Shown: positions 61,501 to 64,000 of the stretch, in pieces
How positions within the stretch are numbered: position 1 is the first letter of the stretch
Layout: each line of letters starts with the position of its first letter
Assembly: GCA_037951165.1 (NCBI GenBank)
Contig: JBBDHG010000151.1
Location: 1,868,001-1,932,000 of the forward strand
From: Lophius americanus
Lineage: Eukaryota > Chordata > Actinopteri > Lophiiformes > Lophiidae
Direction of reading: 5' to 3'
DNA length: 64,000 nucleotides
Position numbers and translations under genes: made by a program
Notes under the pieces: generated by a model
Databases searched by the model: none
What the model saw: only the letters and a program-made list of their open reading frames with translations
What the model was told of the DNA's origin: nothing

Positions 61501-61642
61501 CAGTCACAAAAAGATGATGAAGAAACGGAACAAAAAGATCCTGGACAACTGGATGACCATCCAGGAGCTGATGAGCCACGGGGCCAGAGTCCCAGAGGGC
61601 TCCAAAGTACACAACGCCTTCCTGTCCGTCACAACCGTCTAG
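11230..61642 (+). CDS. PDZRN4: PDZRN4 (LNX4), short RING-less isoform, nine coding exons
   Basis: The joined exons encode 820 residues. Order: residues 1-23 from an isoform-specific exon (MGCNLC start); 24-56 the C-terminal half of PDZ1; about 81-96 the conserved TQTDITFEHIMALAKL segment; 149-236 a complete PDZ2 with KLGL carboxylate-binding loop at 160-163; 237-274 an acidic, probably helical stretch; about 426-451 a short coiled coil; 631-820 the LNX3-type C-terminal region; final SVTTV a class I PDZ ligand. The DICPFLLSD-SCHS and MEHEFYE segments match PDZRN4 better than PDZRN3, as I recall both. Family members are cytoplasmic scaffolds, and long forms are RING ubiquitin ligases. This form lacks the RING, so it could scaffold or compete but not ubiquitinate through it. 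All internal boundaries are GT-AG and phases agree. Confidence 0.93.
11487..11522. repeat. (GT)n microsatellite with interruption
   Basis: Two GT runs separated by TCTAT, about 190 bp inside intron 1. Confidence 0.9.
13127..13396. repeat. Fold-back element: 80-bp inverted arms plus an internal 15-bp hairpin
   Basis: Sequence at 13127-13206 is, in reverse complement, closely similar to 13292-13373. Shared landmarks include TTAAGAGTTTT, CAGCAAGT, AGCTTTGGGTTC and AGGGTCAG.ATTAA. The arms enclose about 86 bp. The right arm ends in a further perfect 15-bp hairpin (13359-13373 with 13382-13396, loop of 8). Non-coding; probably a MITE or fold-back transposon remnant, though no family is recognised and no target-site duplication could be fixed. 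Confidence 0.75.
15407..15792 (+). repeat. Unclassified dispersed repeat family, copy C
   Basis: Landmarks in order: 'GTGGAATCATCAT', 'AGAACTTAACGCGAGGAAG', 'ACTTGATTGACTTTTGATGA', 'CCACAAGGGGGAGC', 'AATCGACTTGAGG', 'TTTAATTTGAGGAGTTCAAT', 'GGGGAATTGCTTGTACAACA'. It terminates in CCTGTC/GACAGG, a 6-bp-stem hairpin near 15776-15790. Lacks part of the 5' third. Confidence 0.7.
17360..17486 (+). repeat. LINE 3'-tail-like fragment
   Basis: A T/A-rich segment followed by 'TTGCTGTAACGTCCACATT' and 'CCCAGTGGGGATTAATAAA'. This pattern resembles the 3' ends of fish non-LTR retrotransposons ('...TTTCCC..GGGATTAATAAAG'). No protein-coding part remains. Confidence 0.5.
20858..20873. repeat. Poly-G tract
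   Basis: Sixteen consecutive G residues. Confidence 0.9.
21484..21537 (+). repeat. Retroposon 3'-tail fragment (GGCCAATAAAGCTGATTCTGA type)
   Basis: Contains 'TACATGGCCAATAAAGCTGA' followed by TTCTGACTCTGA, a tail seen on many vertebrate retroposed repeats that ends in short TTCTGA-like reiterations. Family not assigned. Confidence 0.5.
21584..21690 (+). repeat. Dispersed repeat pair, member 1
   Basis: Shares 'TATAAGGAAGGTGGCTAGAC' and a later 'GGGCTAAAATGAAGCCCC' with the segment at 26612-26715, which reads TATAAGGAAAGTGGCTAGAC and GTTAAAATGAGGCTCC. Same orientation, 5 kb apart. Unidentified, non-coding. Confidence 0.5.
22700..22850 (-). repeat. Unclassified dispersed repeat family, fragment I
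   Basis: On the minus strand it reads in family order 'TTTCTCAACCATGGGTTGGT', 'GTCCAAATTTGGTGCATATG', 'AAAGC/TAGCGAGAC' and 'ATTTAATTTGAGGA'. Only the 3' part of the element is present. Confidence 0.6.
23001..23037. repeat. (GT)n microsatellite
   Basis: An uninterrupted GT run. It gives the His/Thr-rich open frames on the opposite strand, which are not genes. Confidence 0.95.
23105..23290 (+). repeat. Dispersed repeat pair, copy 1
   Basis: Shares with 23985-24145 the order 'CCT..CTCTC.CAGATGA.AGGA', 'TGGAG.GG', 'GATGATAC.ATATGTAAA' and a tail resembling 'AATAAAA.CAAAGTT'. Both copies are in the same orientation, about 870 bp apart. A segment of an old retroposed or transposed repeat; family unknown. 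Confidence 0.55.
23985..24145 (+). repeat. Dispersed repeat pair, copy 2
   Basis: See 23105-23290. This copy reads 'CTGACGCTTTGGTACCTTCT', 'CAGATGACAGGAGTCTGGAG', 'GGATGATACAATATGTAAA' and 'GGAATAAAATGCAAAGTTT'. Non-coding. Confidence 0.55.
25765..26072 (+). repeat. Teleost-wide dispersed repeat ('ATTCATTCATTATCTG ... CTGTGAGGCGAC' type)
   Basis: Nearly full-length copy of a very common fish repeat. Landmarks: 'ATTCATTCATTATCTG', 'GTTCAGGGTCG', 'GTGCTGGAGCTTATCCCAGC', 'CAGTTCATC', 'TTAGAGTCACCAG', 'TGCATGTATTTGGACTG', 'AGAACCTTCTTACTGTGAGG' and 'CGACTGTGCTACCCACTCCA'. Smaller pieces of the same repeat lie at 46174-46238 (minus) and 48052-48110. The open frames across it are artefacts. Confidence 0.85.
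26612..26715 (+). repeat. Dispersed repeat pair, member 2
   Basis: Second copy of the segment at 21584-21690, sharing 'AAGTGGCTAGACAC' and 'GTTAAAATGAGGCTCC'. Unidentified. Confidence 0.5.
29371..29395 (+). repeat. Poly-A tract
   Basis: Twenty-five consecutive A residues inside an otherwise GC-richer stretch. It could mark an old retroposed insertion, but no recognisable body precedes it. Confidence 0.9.
29750..30815 (-). mobile_element. Degenerate Tc1-like (Tc1/mariner) DNA transposon
   Basis: On the minus strand the element carries a broken transposase whose catalytic-region motif (LPWPSQSPDLNPSEHLWDVL) is typical of Tc1-family DDE transposases. The upstream minus-strand part (30.2-30.8 kb) has the expected N-terminal and central coding region but with stops and frameshifts. 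At the left edge 'ATTACATTAAAACCACCTG' resembles the ends of fish Tc1-like elements. Boundaries are approximate and terminal repeats were not matched. Inactive. Confidence 0.85.
29904..30167 (-). pseudogene. Tc1-like transposase fragment
   Basis: An 87-codon open piece starting MDSIKYQQIL and containing WPSQSPDLNPSEHLWDVL. In intact Tc1-like transposases the E of the SPDLNPxE motif is the third catalytic acid, and it is present here. The fragment covers roughly the last third of a protein usually about 340 residues long. The 'FFIFF' run before LPWPSQ comes from an A/T-rich expansion. Not a functional gene. Confidence 0.85.
32455..32831 (+). repeat. Duplicated repeat, copy 1
   Basis: Shares a colinear series with 35065-35500: 'GCATGCA..CTTAC', 'CCTTGATGCACA.AAATCCTG', 'TACCTAGCAATAGC', 'GCTCAGAGAATG', 'GCCATCTAGTGTAATG', 'CCTTGTTTGATGG', and a terminal 'CTAACTAC.AGCTG.TGCT' followed by T-run. 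Same orientation, 2.6 kb apart. Unidentified; moderately diverged. Confidence 0.7.
33027..33372 (+). repeat. Dispersed repeat of the 'gcgagatagggca ... ctgagcgctgtctagtt' type
   Basis: Begins 'AACTCCGCCATGGAGGTTAT'. It contains two copies of 'ACCATGGCGAGATAAGGCAC' / 'CTATCGCGAGATAGGGCACT', 'TGCATGAAATTTTACCC', and ends 'GATTTGCCTTGTCGG..GTCTGAGCGCTGTCTAG'. I recognise this arrangement as a repeat found in fish and invertebrate genomes, usually ending 'GGCGGAGGTCTGCGCTCTC'. Class unknown. Non-coding. Confidence 0.65.
34937..35019. repeat. Inverted repeat with 30-bp arms
   Basis: Left arm 34937-34966 and right arm 34990-35019 are reverse complements at 28 of 30 positions (left starts TGGACCAGAGTCCAGATCAA). 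The loop is 23 nt. A third partial copy (GGTCCAGATCAAACTGAACC) follows at 35029. Could be the end of a DNA transposon or a transcribed hairpin. Confidence 0.85.
35065..35500 (+). repeat. Duplicated repeat, copy 2
   Basis: Second copy of 32455-32831, with an additional segment (about 35.33-35.45 kb) not present in copy 1. Landmarks: 'CCTTGATGCACAGAAATCCT', 'TTACCTAGCAATAGCGCC', 'GGCATCTAGTGTGATG', 'TTCCTTGTTTGATGG' and 'GCTAACTACAAGCTGCTGCT'. Confidence 0.7.
36924..37280. mobile_element. Non-autonomous Tc1-type element (MITE)
   Basis: Starts TACACCGATCAGCCATA and ends near 37257 with ATAATGTTCTGGCTGATGCA, which are inverted copies of the same terminal repeat (the 'ACCGATCAGCCATAACATTA' end common in fish). 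The interior has 'GGAGATGCTCTAACCCAGTC', 'GTCAAGCCATCA' and 'CCAGCTTCCAACACACC', which I recognise from abundant fish copies. About 357 bp; no transposase. Confidence 0.85.
37672..37701. repeat. (CT)n microsatellite
   Basis: A CT-rich run with a CTCGCT interruption. On the other strand it yields an Arg/Glu-rich open frame that is not a gene. Confidence 0.85.
37855..38360 (+). repeat. Unclassified dispersed repeat family, copy D
   Basis: Landmarks: 'TCGAATCATGGCGTCCGCTG', 'GATCATTTTCAAACTTTATA', 'GAGGAAGAACTGGATTGATT', 'CGCCACTAGGTAATGC', two successive modules of 'TTGGTC.GATTTA.TC.AAATTT', and the ending 'CACTCAAGAGGATTGATTGA' with 'GGGGATGTACCCT'. The doubled internal module resembles the expansion in copy A. 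Confidence 0.7.
40174..40230 (-). repeat. LINE-tail-like fragment
   Basis: 'AATAGATAGAAACTTCATTA' followed by 'ATCCCCACAGGGGGACTTTA' resembles the inverted 3' end of fish non-LTR retrotransposons ('ATAGAACTTTATTAATCCC'). Very short. Confidence 0.45.
40231..40450 (+). repeat. Unclassified dispersed repeat family, copy E (5' half)
   Basis: Begins TTATCCCCATAAGG..AAGGATATTACGGAA, the same hairpin-like start as copies A and B. It runs through 'GCAAGGAAGAAGTAGATTGA', 'TTTTGGGATAAGTTGG' and 'CCACCACTCGGGGGAGCTAA'. The 3' half is absent. Confidence 0.65.
41189..41460 (+). CDS. PDZRN4: PDZRN4 exon 2: second half of PDZ1 and conserved linker
   Basis: Acceptor TCCTCCAG|GTG, donor GACAG|GTAAGA. Encodes residues 24-113 and two bases of residue 114. 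VNARDFSKADHEGAVVEAIR and VVQVLSRTP are the final strands and helix of PDZ1; the GLGF loop of that domain would come from exons outside the window. The linker carries TQTDITFEHIMALAKL and PPVPDICPFLLSD, the latter diagnostic of PDZRN4 versus PDZRN3. Usual family residues VNGKDLS are VNARDFS here. The Ala-rich TRAAAAVG segment is species-specific. The GTG at the exon start is a codon, not an initiation site. Confidence 0.93.
41461..43790 (+). other. Intron 2
   Basis: Bounded by GTAAGA and TTTCTCACCAG. Its main content is a hAT-like non-autonomous element at 41888-42665. The rest is AT-rich unique sequence with no coding signal. Confidence 0.85.
41888..42665. mobile_element. hAT-like non-autonomous element
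   Basis: The left end reads GTCGACACATGCACGGATTT. The right end (TACCCATGTACGTGTGGACA, 42636-42655) is an imperfect inverted copy, following the fish pattern 'TGTCCACACGTACATGGGTA'. Inner right sequence includes 'CAAATCCAAAACAGGGTCTA' and 'AGTTTTCAGGTGGACAAATA', familiar from abundant fish MITEs of this kind. About 780 bp. No transposase frame. Target-site duplication not resolved. Confidence 0.6.
43791..43893 (+). CDS. PDZRN4: PDZRN4 exon 3: linker between PDZ1 and PDZ2
   Basis: Acceptor CTCACCAG|CTG, donor GAG|GTATTG. Completes Ser114 and encodes residues to 148 (CHSIHTMEHEFYECPEYLSS ... EEYEYE), phase 0. The acidic Tyr/Glu-rich stretch matches the inter-PDZ linker of PDZRN4. Without splicing the frame runs 103 codons into the intron. 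The donor is weaker than consensus (GTATTG). Confidence 0.9.
46174..46238 (-). repeat. Fragment of the teleost-wide dispersed repeat
   Basis: 'CCCGGTGGCGAAGTGTTGTT', 'GCCTCACAGCAGGAAGATTC' and 'TGGGTTCGAA' correspond to the inverted right end of the repeat at 25765-26072. The GGTTCGAAT resembles a tRNA B box, but there is no tRNA fold. Confidence 0.7.
47690..47950 (-). repeat. Unclassified dispersed repeat family, copy F
   Basis: On the minus strand: 'TATTATGGAACCGTCATCGC', 'AGAGCCTCTGTGGTAACGGG', 'GGATCGTTTTCAAGTTTTAG', 'GCAAGGAAGAACCGGTTTGA', 'CCGGCCACTAGGGGGAGATT' and 'CGTTGGTCCGATTTAGTCTG'. The 3' half is missing. The least diverged 5' half in the window. Confidence 0.7.
48052..48110 (+). 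repeat. 5' fragment of the teleost-wide dispersed repeat
   Basis: 'ATTCATTAATTGTCTGTAAC' and 'CGCCTATCTCCTGCGGGGAG' match the start of the repeat seen at 25765. Confidence 0.55.
49425..49510 (-). repeat. Unclassified dispersed repeat family, fragment G (3' end)
   Basis: On the minus strand: 'GAGTCACATTTAATTAGAGG', 'AGTTCAATCAGGGCGATTGC' and 'GGGGAATCAGGGTTACACCC', the same 3' end as copies A, C and H. Confidence 0.65.
51741..51839 (+). CDS. PDZRN4: PDZRN4 exon 4: start of PDZ2
   Basis: Acceptor TGTGGCAG|GAG, donor CAG|GTAGGA, phase 0. Encodes residues 149-181, EVELCRKNSQEKLGL through DDEEDTGIYVSQ. It contains the carboxylate-binding loop K-L-G-L (160-163) and strand 'TGIYVS' (PDZ beta-3). 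Confidence 0.93.
53311..54525. mobile_element. Non-autonomous hAT-like element of the 'AAGTACT' type, interrupted
   Basis: The left part has 'AGTATTCAGATCCTTCACTG', 'GAGTAAAAGTACTAATACA' and 'AAATGTACTTAAAAGT'. The right part has 'AAAGTAACTACAGCTGTCCG', 'AGAAATGTAGTGGATTAGAA' and ends 'AGTAAATCTACTTAGTTACT'. Both match a repeat very common in fish (AAGTAC-rich ends, GTAGTGGAGTA interior). The middle is split by 53852-54070. No transposase. Confidence 0.75.
53852..54070 (-). mobile_element. 3' end of a non-LTR retrotransposon inserted in the hAT-like element
   Basis: On the minus strand a short open piece reads MVEMELPGRRRRGRPKRRFL, typical of the C-terminal end of fish non-LTR (RTE-like) proteins. 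It is followed by GGCAGCCCAAAGAAGAAGAA, the usual GAAGAAGAAG-type tail. The fragment is 5'-truncated, as expected for retrotransposition. Family not certain. Confidence 0.7.
54611..54673 (+). CDS. PDZRN4: PDZRN4 exon 5: middle of PDZ2
   Basis: Acceptor TCTGTGCAG|GTG, donor CAG|GTAATT, phase 0. 21 residues (182-202), VEPNSIAARDGRIKEGDRIL-Q. The family pattern 'PNSIAAKDGRIREGDRI' is conserved. This is the PDZ2 strand/helix segment with the GD turn. Confidence 0.93.
55066..55180 (-). mobile_element. tRNA-derived SINE
   Basis: On the minus strand 'GGGTGGCTATAGGTCATTGG' then 'GTAGAGCG' gives an A box. 'AGGTAGCCTGTTCAAGTCCC' gives a B box. The tail 'GGGTCCTTGAGCAAGACCCT' is the conserved body of fish tRNA-derived SINEs. 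The tRNA-like part does not form a proper cloverleaf, so it is not a tRNA gene. Confidence 0.7.
55215..55625 (-). pseudogene. LINE reverse-transcriptase fragment (L2/Rex1-like)
   Basis: Minus-strand frames contain CHCYADDPQLYLT, the YADD catalytic box of reverse transcriptase (YADD codons at 55418-55429). Upstream a different frame reads LSGRTQFVQL. The expected VPQGSVLGPLL block (about 55484-55518) is partly out of frame. At least one frameshift and the missing ends make it non-functional. It resembles L2/CR1/Rex1-clade LINEs of fish. Confidence 0.8.
58208..58309 (+). CDS. PDZRN4: PDZRN4 exon 6: end of PDZ2
   Basis: Acceptor GATGCACAG|ATT, donor CAG|GTGAGA, phase 0. Residues 203-236: INGCEVQDREKAVALLSREE, then ARSIVLLVTRPEIQ. 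The 'INGxxVQxREEAVALL' helix and the final 'IVLLVARPEIQ' strand are the family pattern. PDZ2 ends here. Confidence 0.93.
58316..58335. repeat. (AC)n microsatellite next to the exon 6 donor
   Basis: Ten AC units starting 7 bp after the exon 6 boundary. Confidence 0.95.
58441..58523. repeat. (AC)n microsatellite next to the exon 7 acceptor
   Basis: About 41 uninterrupted AC units, ending 31 bp before exon 7. Together with 58316-58335 it makes up roughly 40% of the 245-bp intron 6. Confidence 0.95.
58555..58668 (+). CDS. PDZRN4: PDZRN4 exon 7: acidic helical segment
   Basis: Acceptor GATTTCAG|CTG, donor GAG|GTGAGG, phase 0. Residues 237-274, starting LEDEAWFDEEQQELVEKLKM and ending ELNDRGDE. 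Corresponds to the acidic, predicted helical region directly after PDZ2 in PDZRN4 (mammalian form 'LDEGWLEDERNEFLEELN'). The core is recognisable but the second half is diverged. Confidence 0.88.
58669..59916 (+). other. Intron 7
   Basis: About 1.25 kb. Contains repeat copy H (58801-59220). Two open frames at 59281-59466 and 59484-59678 show no family resemblance and lie in sequence with no other coding sign. A TA-rich run lies near 59735-59765. Confidence 0.8.
58801..59220 (-). repeat. Unclassified dispersed repeat family, copy H
   Basis: On the minus strand: 'TATCCCTGAAGGTAGGGAAT' (start hairpin), 'GATTCGTCATTGCATCAGCC', 'AGATCCTTTGTGTCAACAAG', 'GGATCATTTTCCAAATTTTA', 'GCGAGGGAGTACTGGATTGA', 'TTCCACTATGGGGCGC', 'GAGTCACATTTTAATTTGAG' and 'GGGGAATTGCTTGCACAACG'. 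Both ends appear present, giving about 420 bp; the best guide to full length in the window. Confidence 0.72.
59917..60984 (+). CDS. PDZRN4: PDZRN4 exon 8: long linker
   Basis: Acceptor TAATCTGCAG|TAT, donor CAG|GTAGGT, phase 0. Residues 275-630. Conserved islands: TTDTATCSSNNQDKDSG (about 282-297), NRFQQLLELKCQIRNGGE (about 375-392), VEQELRMLNEELRSIELECQ (about 426-445, short coiled coil), then DSSSAYNTAESARSTPLGVE and the SITNQKNLR piece. Between the first two islands (about 305-365) the sequence is unlike the mammalian protein as I recall it: basic and Pro/His/Arg-rich rather than Ser/Asp/Glu-rich. An acidic GGGDGDDVDDVGEG run (about 411-424) is low complexity. Largest exon in the gene. Confidence 0.92.
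60985..61069 (+). other. Intron 8 (85 bp)
   Basis: GTAGGT ... TGTTGCAG. The upstream frame meets a TAA at 61015-61017 if not spliced, and removal restores the conserved SYMQL join, so the intron is needed. Near the short end for introns in this gene. Confidence 0.85.
61070..61642 (+). CDS. PDZRN4: PDZRN4 exon 9: C-terminal LNX3-type region and stop
   Basis: Residues 631-820, stop TAG at 61640-61642. SYMQLLQQHSSLEYSQSQLS opens the region. EPRLEWKVKVRADGTRY, RERALRIREERS, MTTDDDAMSEMKMGRYWSKE, EERKQHLARAREQRKRREFM, ILELSHKKMMKKRNKKILDN and WMTIQELMSHG follow, all close to vertebrate PDZRN3/4. The end LSVTTV is a class I PDZ ligand (T at -2, V at 0), so the protein can bind PDZ domains of partners or of itself. 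Highest conservation in the gene. Confidence 0.95.
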   Translation, partial: SYMQLLQQHSSLEYSQSQLSLLSLCRDQGQRIGRSGEPRLEWKVKVRADGTRYVARRPARDRILRERALRIREERSGGMTTDDDAMSEMKMGRYWSKEERKQHLARAREQRKRREFMQKSRLECLREGPASGAEGRKEVNILELSHKKMMKKRNKKILDNWMTIQELMSHGARVPEGSKVHNAFLSVTTV

Positions 61643-61722
61643 CAGACGCAAGGACTATTTTGACAACAGGACGCTTTTATATCGAGTAGCCCGCATTTCA
61701 GGAACGGCTGCATCATGTAAAA

Positions 61723-61728
61723 AATAAA
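61723..61728 (+). promoter_or_regulatory. Polyadenylation signal AATAAA, proximal
   Basis: Exact AATAAA 81 bp after the stop codon; use would give a very short 3' UTR. Confidence 0.5.
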
Positions 61729-62267
61729 AGTGAGATTAAATGAAATGCTGAGGACTTGTGTAGCATGCCGAAGGCAAGTTCAAGAATGTCCGAATACTTT
61801 GACAAAACCTCAGACGTTTTTACACCGGAATTTTGGTACCACTGTCTTCTGATAGCCTATTTATTCATAACAGACACCGAATCCTGAAGAACCAGCACAG
61901 AACCTTCACGTACGCTATGTATCCTGTCCGCTCTCGTCCGTGTTGTTGTTGAATGGACCCTGCCTCGTCTTTTTTTTTTATAATGGGGGGGGAGGGAAAT
62001 ACAGTATTTTTCACTCTTTGTAAAATCGGTAATTTTTTGTAAGAATTGTTTTTTGTACACAGAATGTCAATGCACTGTAAACATTTTACTGTAATGTGTT
62101 CAACGCTCAGAAGTGACACTATCTCACGGTACTGTAGCCTGCTCCGAATGCCGGGACCGACCGGAGGGTCAACCGAGGGTCAACAACAAACCATCACTCC
62201 AATTTCTGTGCGAGCGTCTGTAACATTTATAGCACTCAATTTAAGGCACTGTAAAAAAAATATATAA

Positions 62268-62273
62268 AATAAA
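62268..62273 (+). promoter_or_regulatory. AATAAA in A-rich stretch, intermediate
   Basis: An exact match, but inside 'TATATAAAATAAAAAAAA', so it may be chance in low-complexity sequence. Confidence 0.35.
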
Positions 62274-62660
62274 AAAAACGACAATAGAGGGGGAAAGGCT
62301 TTCTCTGAAACTGTTTTACCTCAACTTACCGTCAAAACTCTGTGGACGCGTTCCGACGTTGACTCACCTAGCCCTGGAGTCTGATCCGCTTCTCACCAGA
62401 CACAATGTGTGAATTATGTTTAATATGTTATATAGATTCATATTTATATTGTTTACTGTTAATTCTATTTATTGTAAAATCATTTCTATGGTCCTTTTCA
62501 TAAATGTTTCCGGCTGACCCGTAAAAAGGTTCAGGTGTTTTGAGGTGCTGTCGGGGGAAAGGTGTTATATTTGCAGCCTTTGGGTTCCAATCTGCTGCTT
62601 TTCACTGTAACGTTCCATGAAGAGGCCTTGAGTTCAGTCTTTGTTAGTGGTGGTATTTGT

Positions 62661-62666
62661 AATAAA
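62661..62666 (+). promoter_or_regulatory. Polyadenylation signal AATAAA, distal
   Basis: Exact AATAAA preceded by a GT-rich stretch ('TTGTTAGTGGTGGTATTTGT'). The best candidate for the main 3' end about 1.02 kb after the stop. Confidence 0.5.
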
Positions 62667-62913
62667 ATGATACTCAATTATAACCAGGTTTCCATTCAGT
62701 CACGTCTGATCATTCAGTCCCTATGAGTTTGACTTCACACCGCCGGTCTTGATGCTTTTTCTGTTCACACTTTTAAAATATGTCCTATTTCAGACTCCAG
62801 TATGAAATCTTCACGGCCCTAAACTGACCAGCATGTGCCAAAGAACTAAAACAAAGACGTCACACGCAGCGAGTTGTCAATACAGAAGCAAACCACTTAA
62901 GTTAGTTTTAAAG

Positions 62914-64000
62914 GGTTTATAGTGATGTTTATAGTGTTTATAGTGATGTTTATAGTGTTTATAGTGATGTTTATAGTGTTTATAGTTATGTTTATAGTGT
63001 TTATAGTGATGTTTATAGTGTTTATAGTTATGTTTATAGTAGTGTTTATAGTGTTTATAGTGATGTTTATACTGATGTTTATAGTGTTTATAGTTATGTT
63101 TATAGTGTTTTTAGTGATGTTTATAGTGTTTATAGTGATGTTTATAGTGTTCATAGTGATGTTTATAGTGATGTTTATAGTGATGTTTATAGTGATGTTT
63201 ATAGTGATGTTTATAGTGATGTTTATAGTGATGTTTATAGTGTTCATAGTGATGTTTATAGTGTTTATAGTGATGTTTATAGTGATGTTTATGGTTATGT
63301 TTATAGTGATGTTTATAGTGTTCATAGTGATATTCATAGTGATTTTTATATTGATGTTTATAGTGTTGTTATAGTGATGTTTATAGTGTTATAGAGATAT
63401 TTATAGTAGTGTTTATAGTGTTTATAGTGATGTTTATAGTGTTTATAGTTATGTTTATTGTGATGTTTATGGTGGTGTTTATACTGTTCATAGTTATGTT
63501 TATAGTGTTTATAGTGATGTTTATAGTGATGTTTATAGTTATGTTTATAGTGATGTTTATAGTGTTCATAGTGATGTTTATAGTGTTTATAGTGATGTTT
63601 ATAGTGATGTTTATAGTGATGTTTATAGTGTTGGTTATAGTGATGTTTATAGTGTTATAGAGATATTTATAGTAGTGTTTATAGTGTTTATAGTGATGTT
63701 TATAGTGTTTATAGTTATGTTTATAGTGATGTTTATGGTGGCGTTTATAGTGATGTTTATAGTGTTTTTTATCTTGATTTTTATATTGATGTTCATAGTG
63801 ATGTTTATTGTGATGTTTATAGTGTTTATAGAGATATTTATAGTAGTGTTTATAGTGTTTATAGTGATGTTTATAGTGTTTAGTTATGTTTATACTGATG
63901 TTTATAGGGATGTTTATAGTGTTTAGTTATGTTTATACTGATGTTTATAGGGATGTTTATAGTGTTCATAGTTATGTTTATATCGTTTATAGTGATGTTT
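62914..64000. repeat. Minisatellite of 9-bp and 12-bp units (GTTTATAGT / GTTTATAGTGAT)
   Basis: Over 1 kb of tandem units, 9 or 12 bp long, running off the window end. Because units are multiples of three, open frames persist on both strands (MFIVFIV... on +, NITINIT... on -); these are not genes. A segment beginning ATAGAGATAT recurs at about 63391, 63657 and 63828 with the same downstream order of units, indicating larger duplications within the array. Confidence 0.95.

Larger units (their letters stand above)
61643..62690 (+). other. Probable 3' UTR of PDZRN4
   Basis: AT-rich, without coding signal, containing three AATAAA signals. It probably ends shortly after the last one, at about 62.69 kb. 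The exact end cannot be seen without transcripts. Confidence 0.6.

Noticed and set aside
61980..62110. microRNA-like target sites in the 3' UTR (CAGTATT, GCACTGTA repeats)
   Set aside because: Seven- or eight-base matches are expected by chance in 1 kb of AT-rich sequence; no conservation can be tested here.
62897..63374. Long open frames on both strands (about 150 codons) with MFIVFIV and NITINIT repeats
   Set aside because: They are translations of the 9/12-bp minisatellite, whose unit length is a multiple of three. No start context, no splice links, no non-repetitive part.

Overview
This window looks like vertebrate nuclear DNA, very probably from a teleost fish. Coding sequence is confined to short exons with GT-AG boundaries. 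Introns run from 85 bp to about 29.9 kb. CA/TG microsatellites are frequent, and there are decayed copies of transposon types common in fish: Tc1-like elements, hAT-like non-autonomous elements, LINE and SINE fragments. I saw no bacterial operon, CRISPR array, intact virus or intact transposon.

The only protein-coding gene I can support is PDZRN4 (PDZ domain-containing RING finger 4, LNX4) on the + strand. Nine coding exons join in one frame: 11230-11298, 41189-41460, 43791-43893, 51741-51839, 54611-54673, 58208-58309, 58555-58668, 59917-60984 and 61070-61642. Together they encode 820 residues plus a stop. This is the short form. It starts from an alternative first exon (MGCNLC...), has no RING or zinc-finger region, and carries only the second half of PDZ1. 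It keeps a complete PDZ2, a long linker with a short predicted coiled coil, and the conserved C-terminal LNX3-type region ending in SVTTV, a class I PDZ ligand. Exons for the RING and the start of PDZ1, if present in this species, were not found and should lie left of the window. The first 11 kb is therefore either an intron of the long transcript or the upstream region of the short one.

Layout: 1-10.7 kb is non-coding with several repeats. About 10.7-11.23 kb is the probable promoter and 5' UTR of the short transcript. Intron 1 (11.3-41.2 kb) holds most of the repeats, a Tc1-like wreck with a recognisable transposase piece, a Tc1-type MITE, two hairpin or fold-back structures, and a GC-richer repeat-poor block near 28-29.3 kb that could be regulatory. 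Exons 2-9 occupy 41.2-61.6 kb. The 3' UTR has three AATAAA signals between 61.72 and 62.67 kb. From 62.91 kb to the window end is a minisatellite of 9- and 12-bp units with higher-order duplications.

The most novel-looking item is an unclassified dispersed repeat family with about nine copies or fragments in both orientations. Several copies begin and end in small hairpins. On the gene side, the most interesting item is the MGCxxC start of the short PDZRN4 form, which looks like a dual lipidation signal. I found no convincing new multi-gene system.
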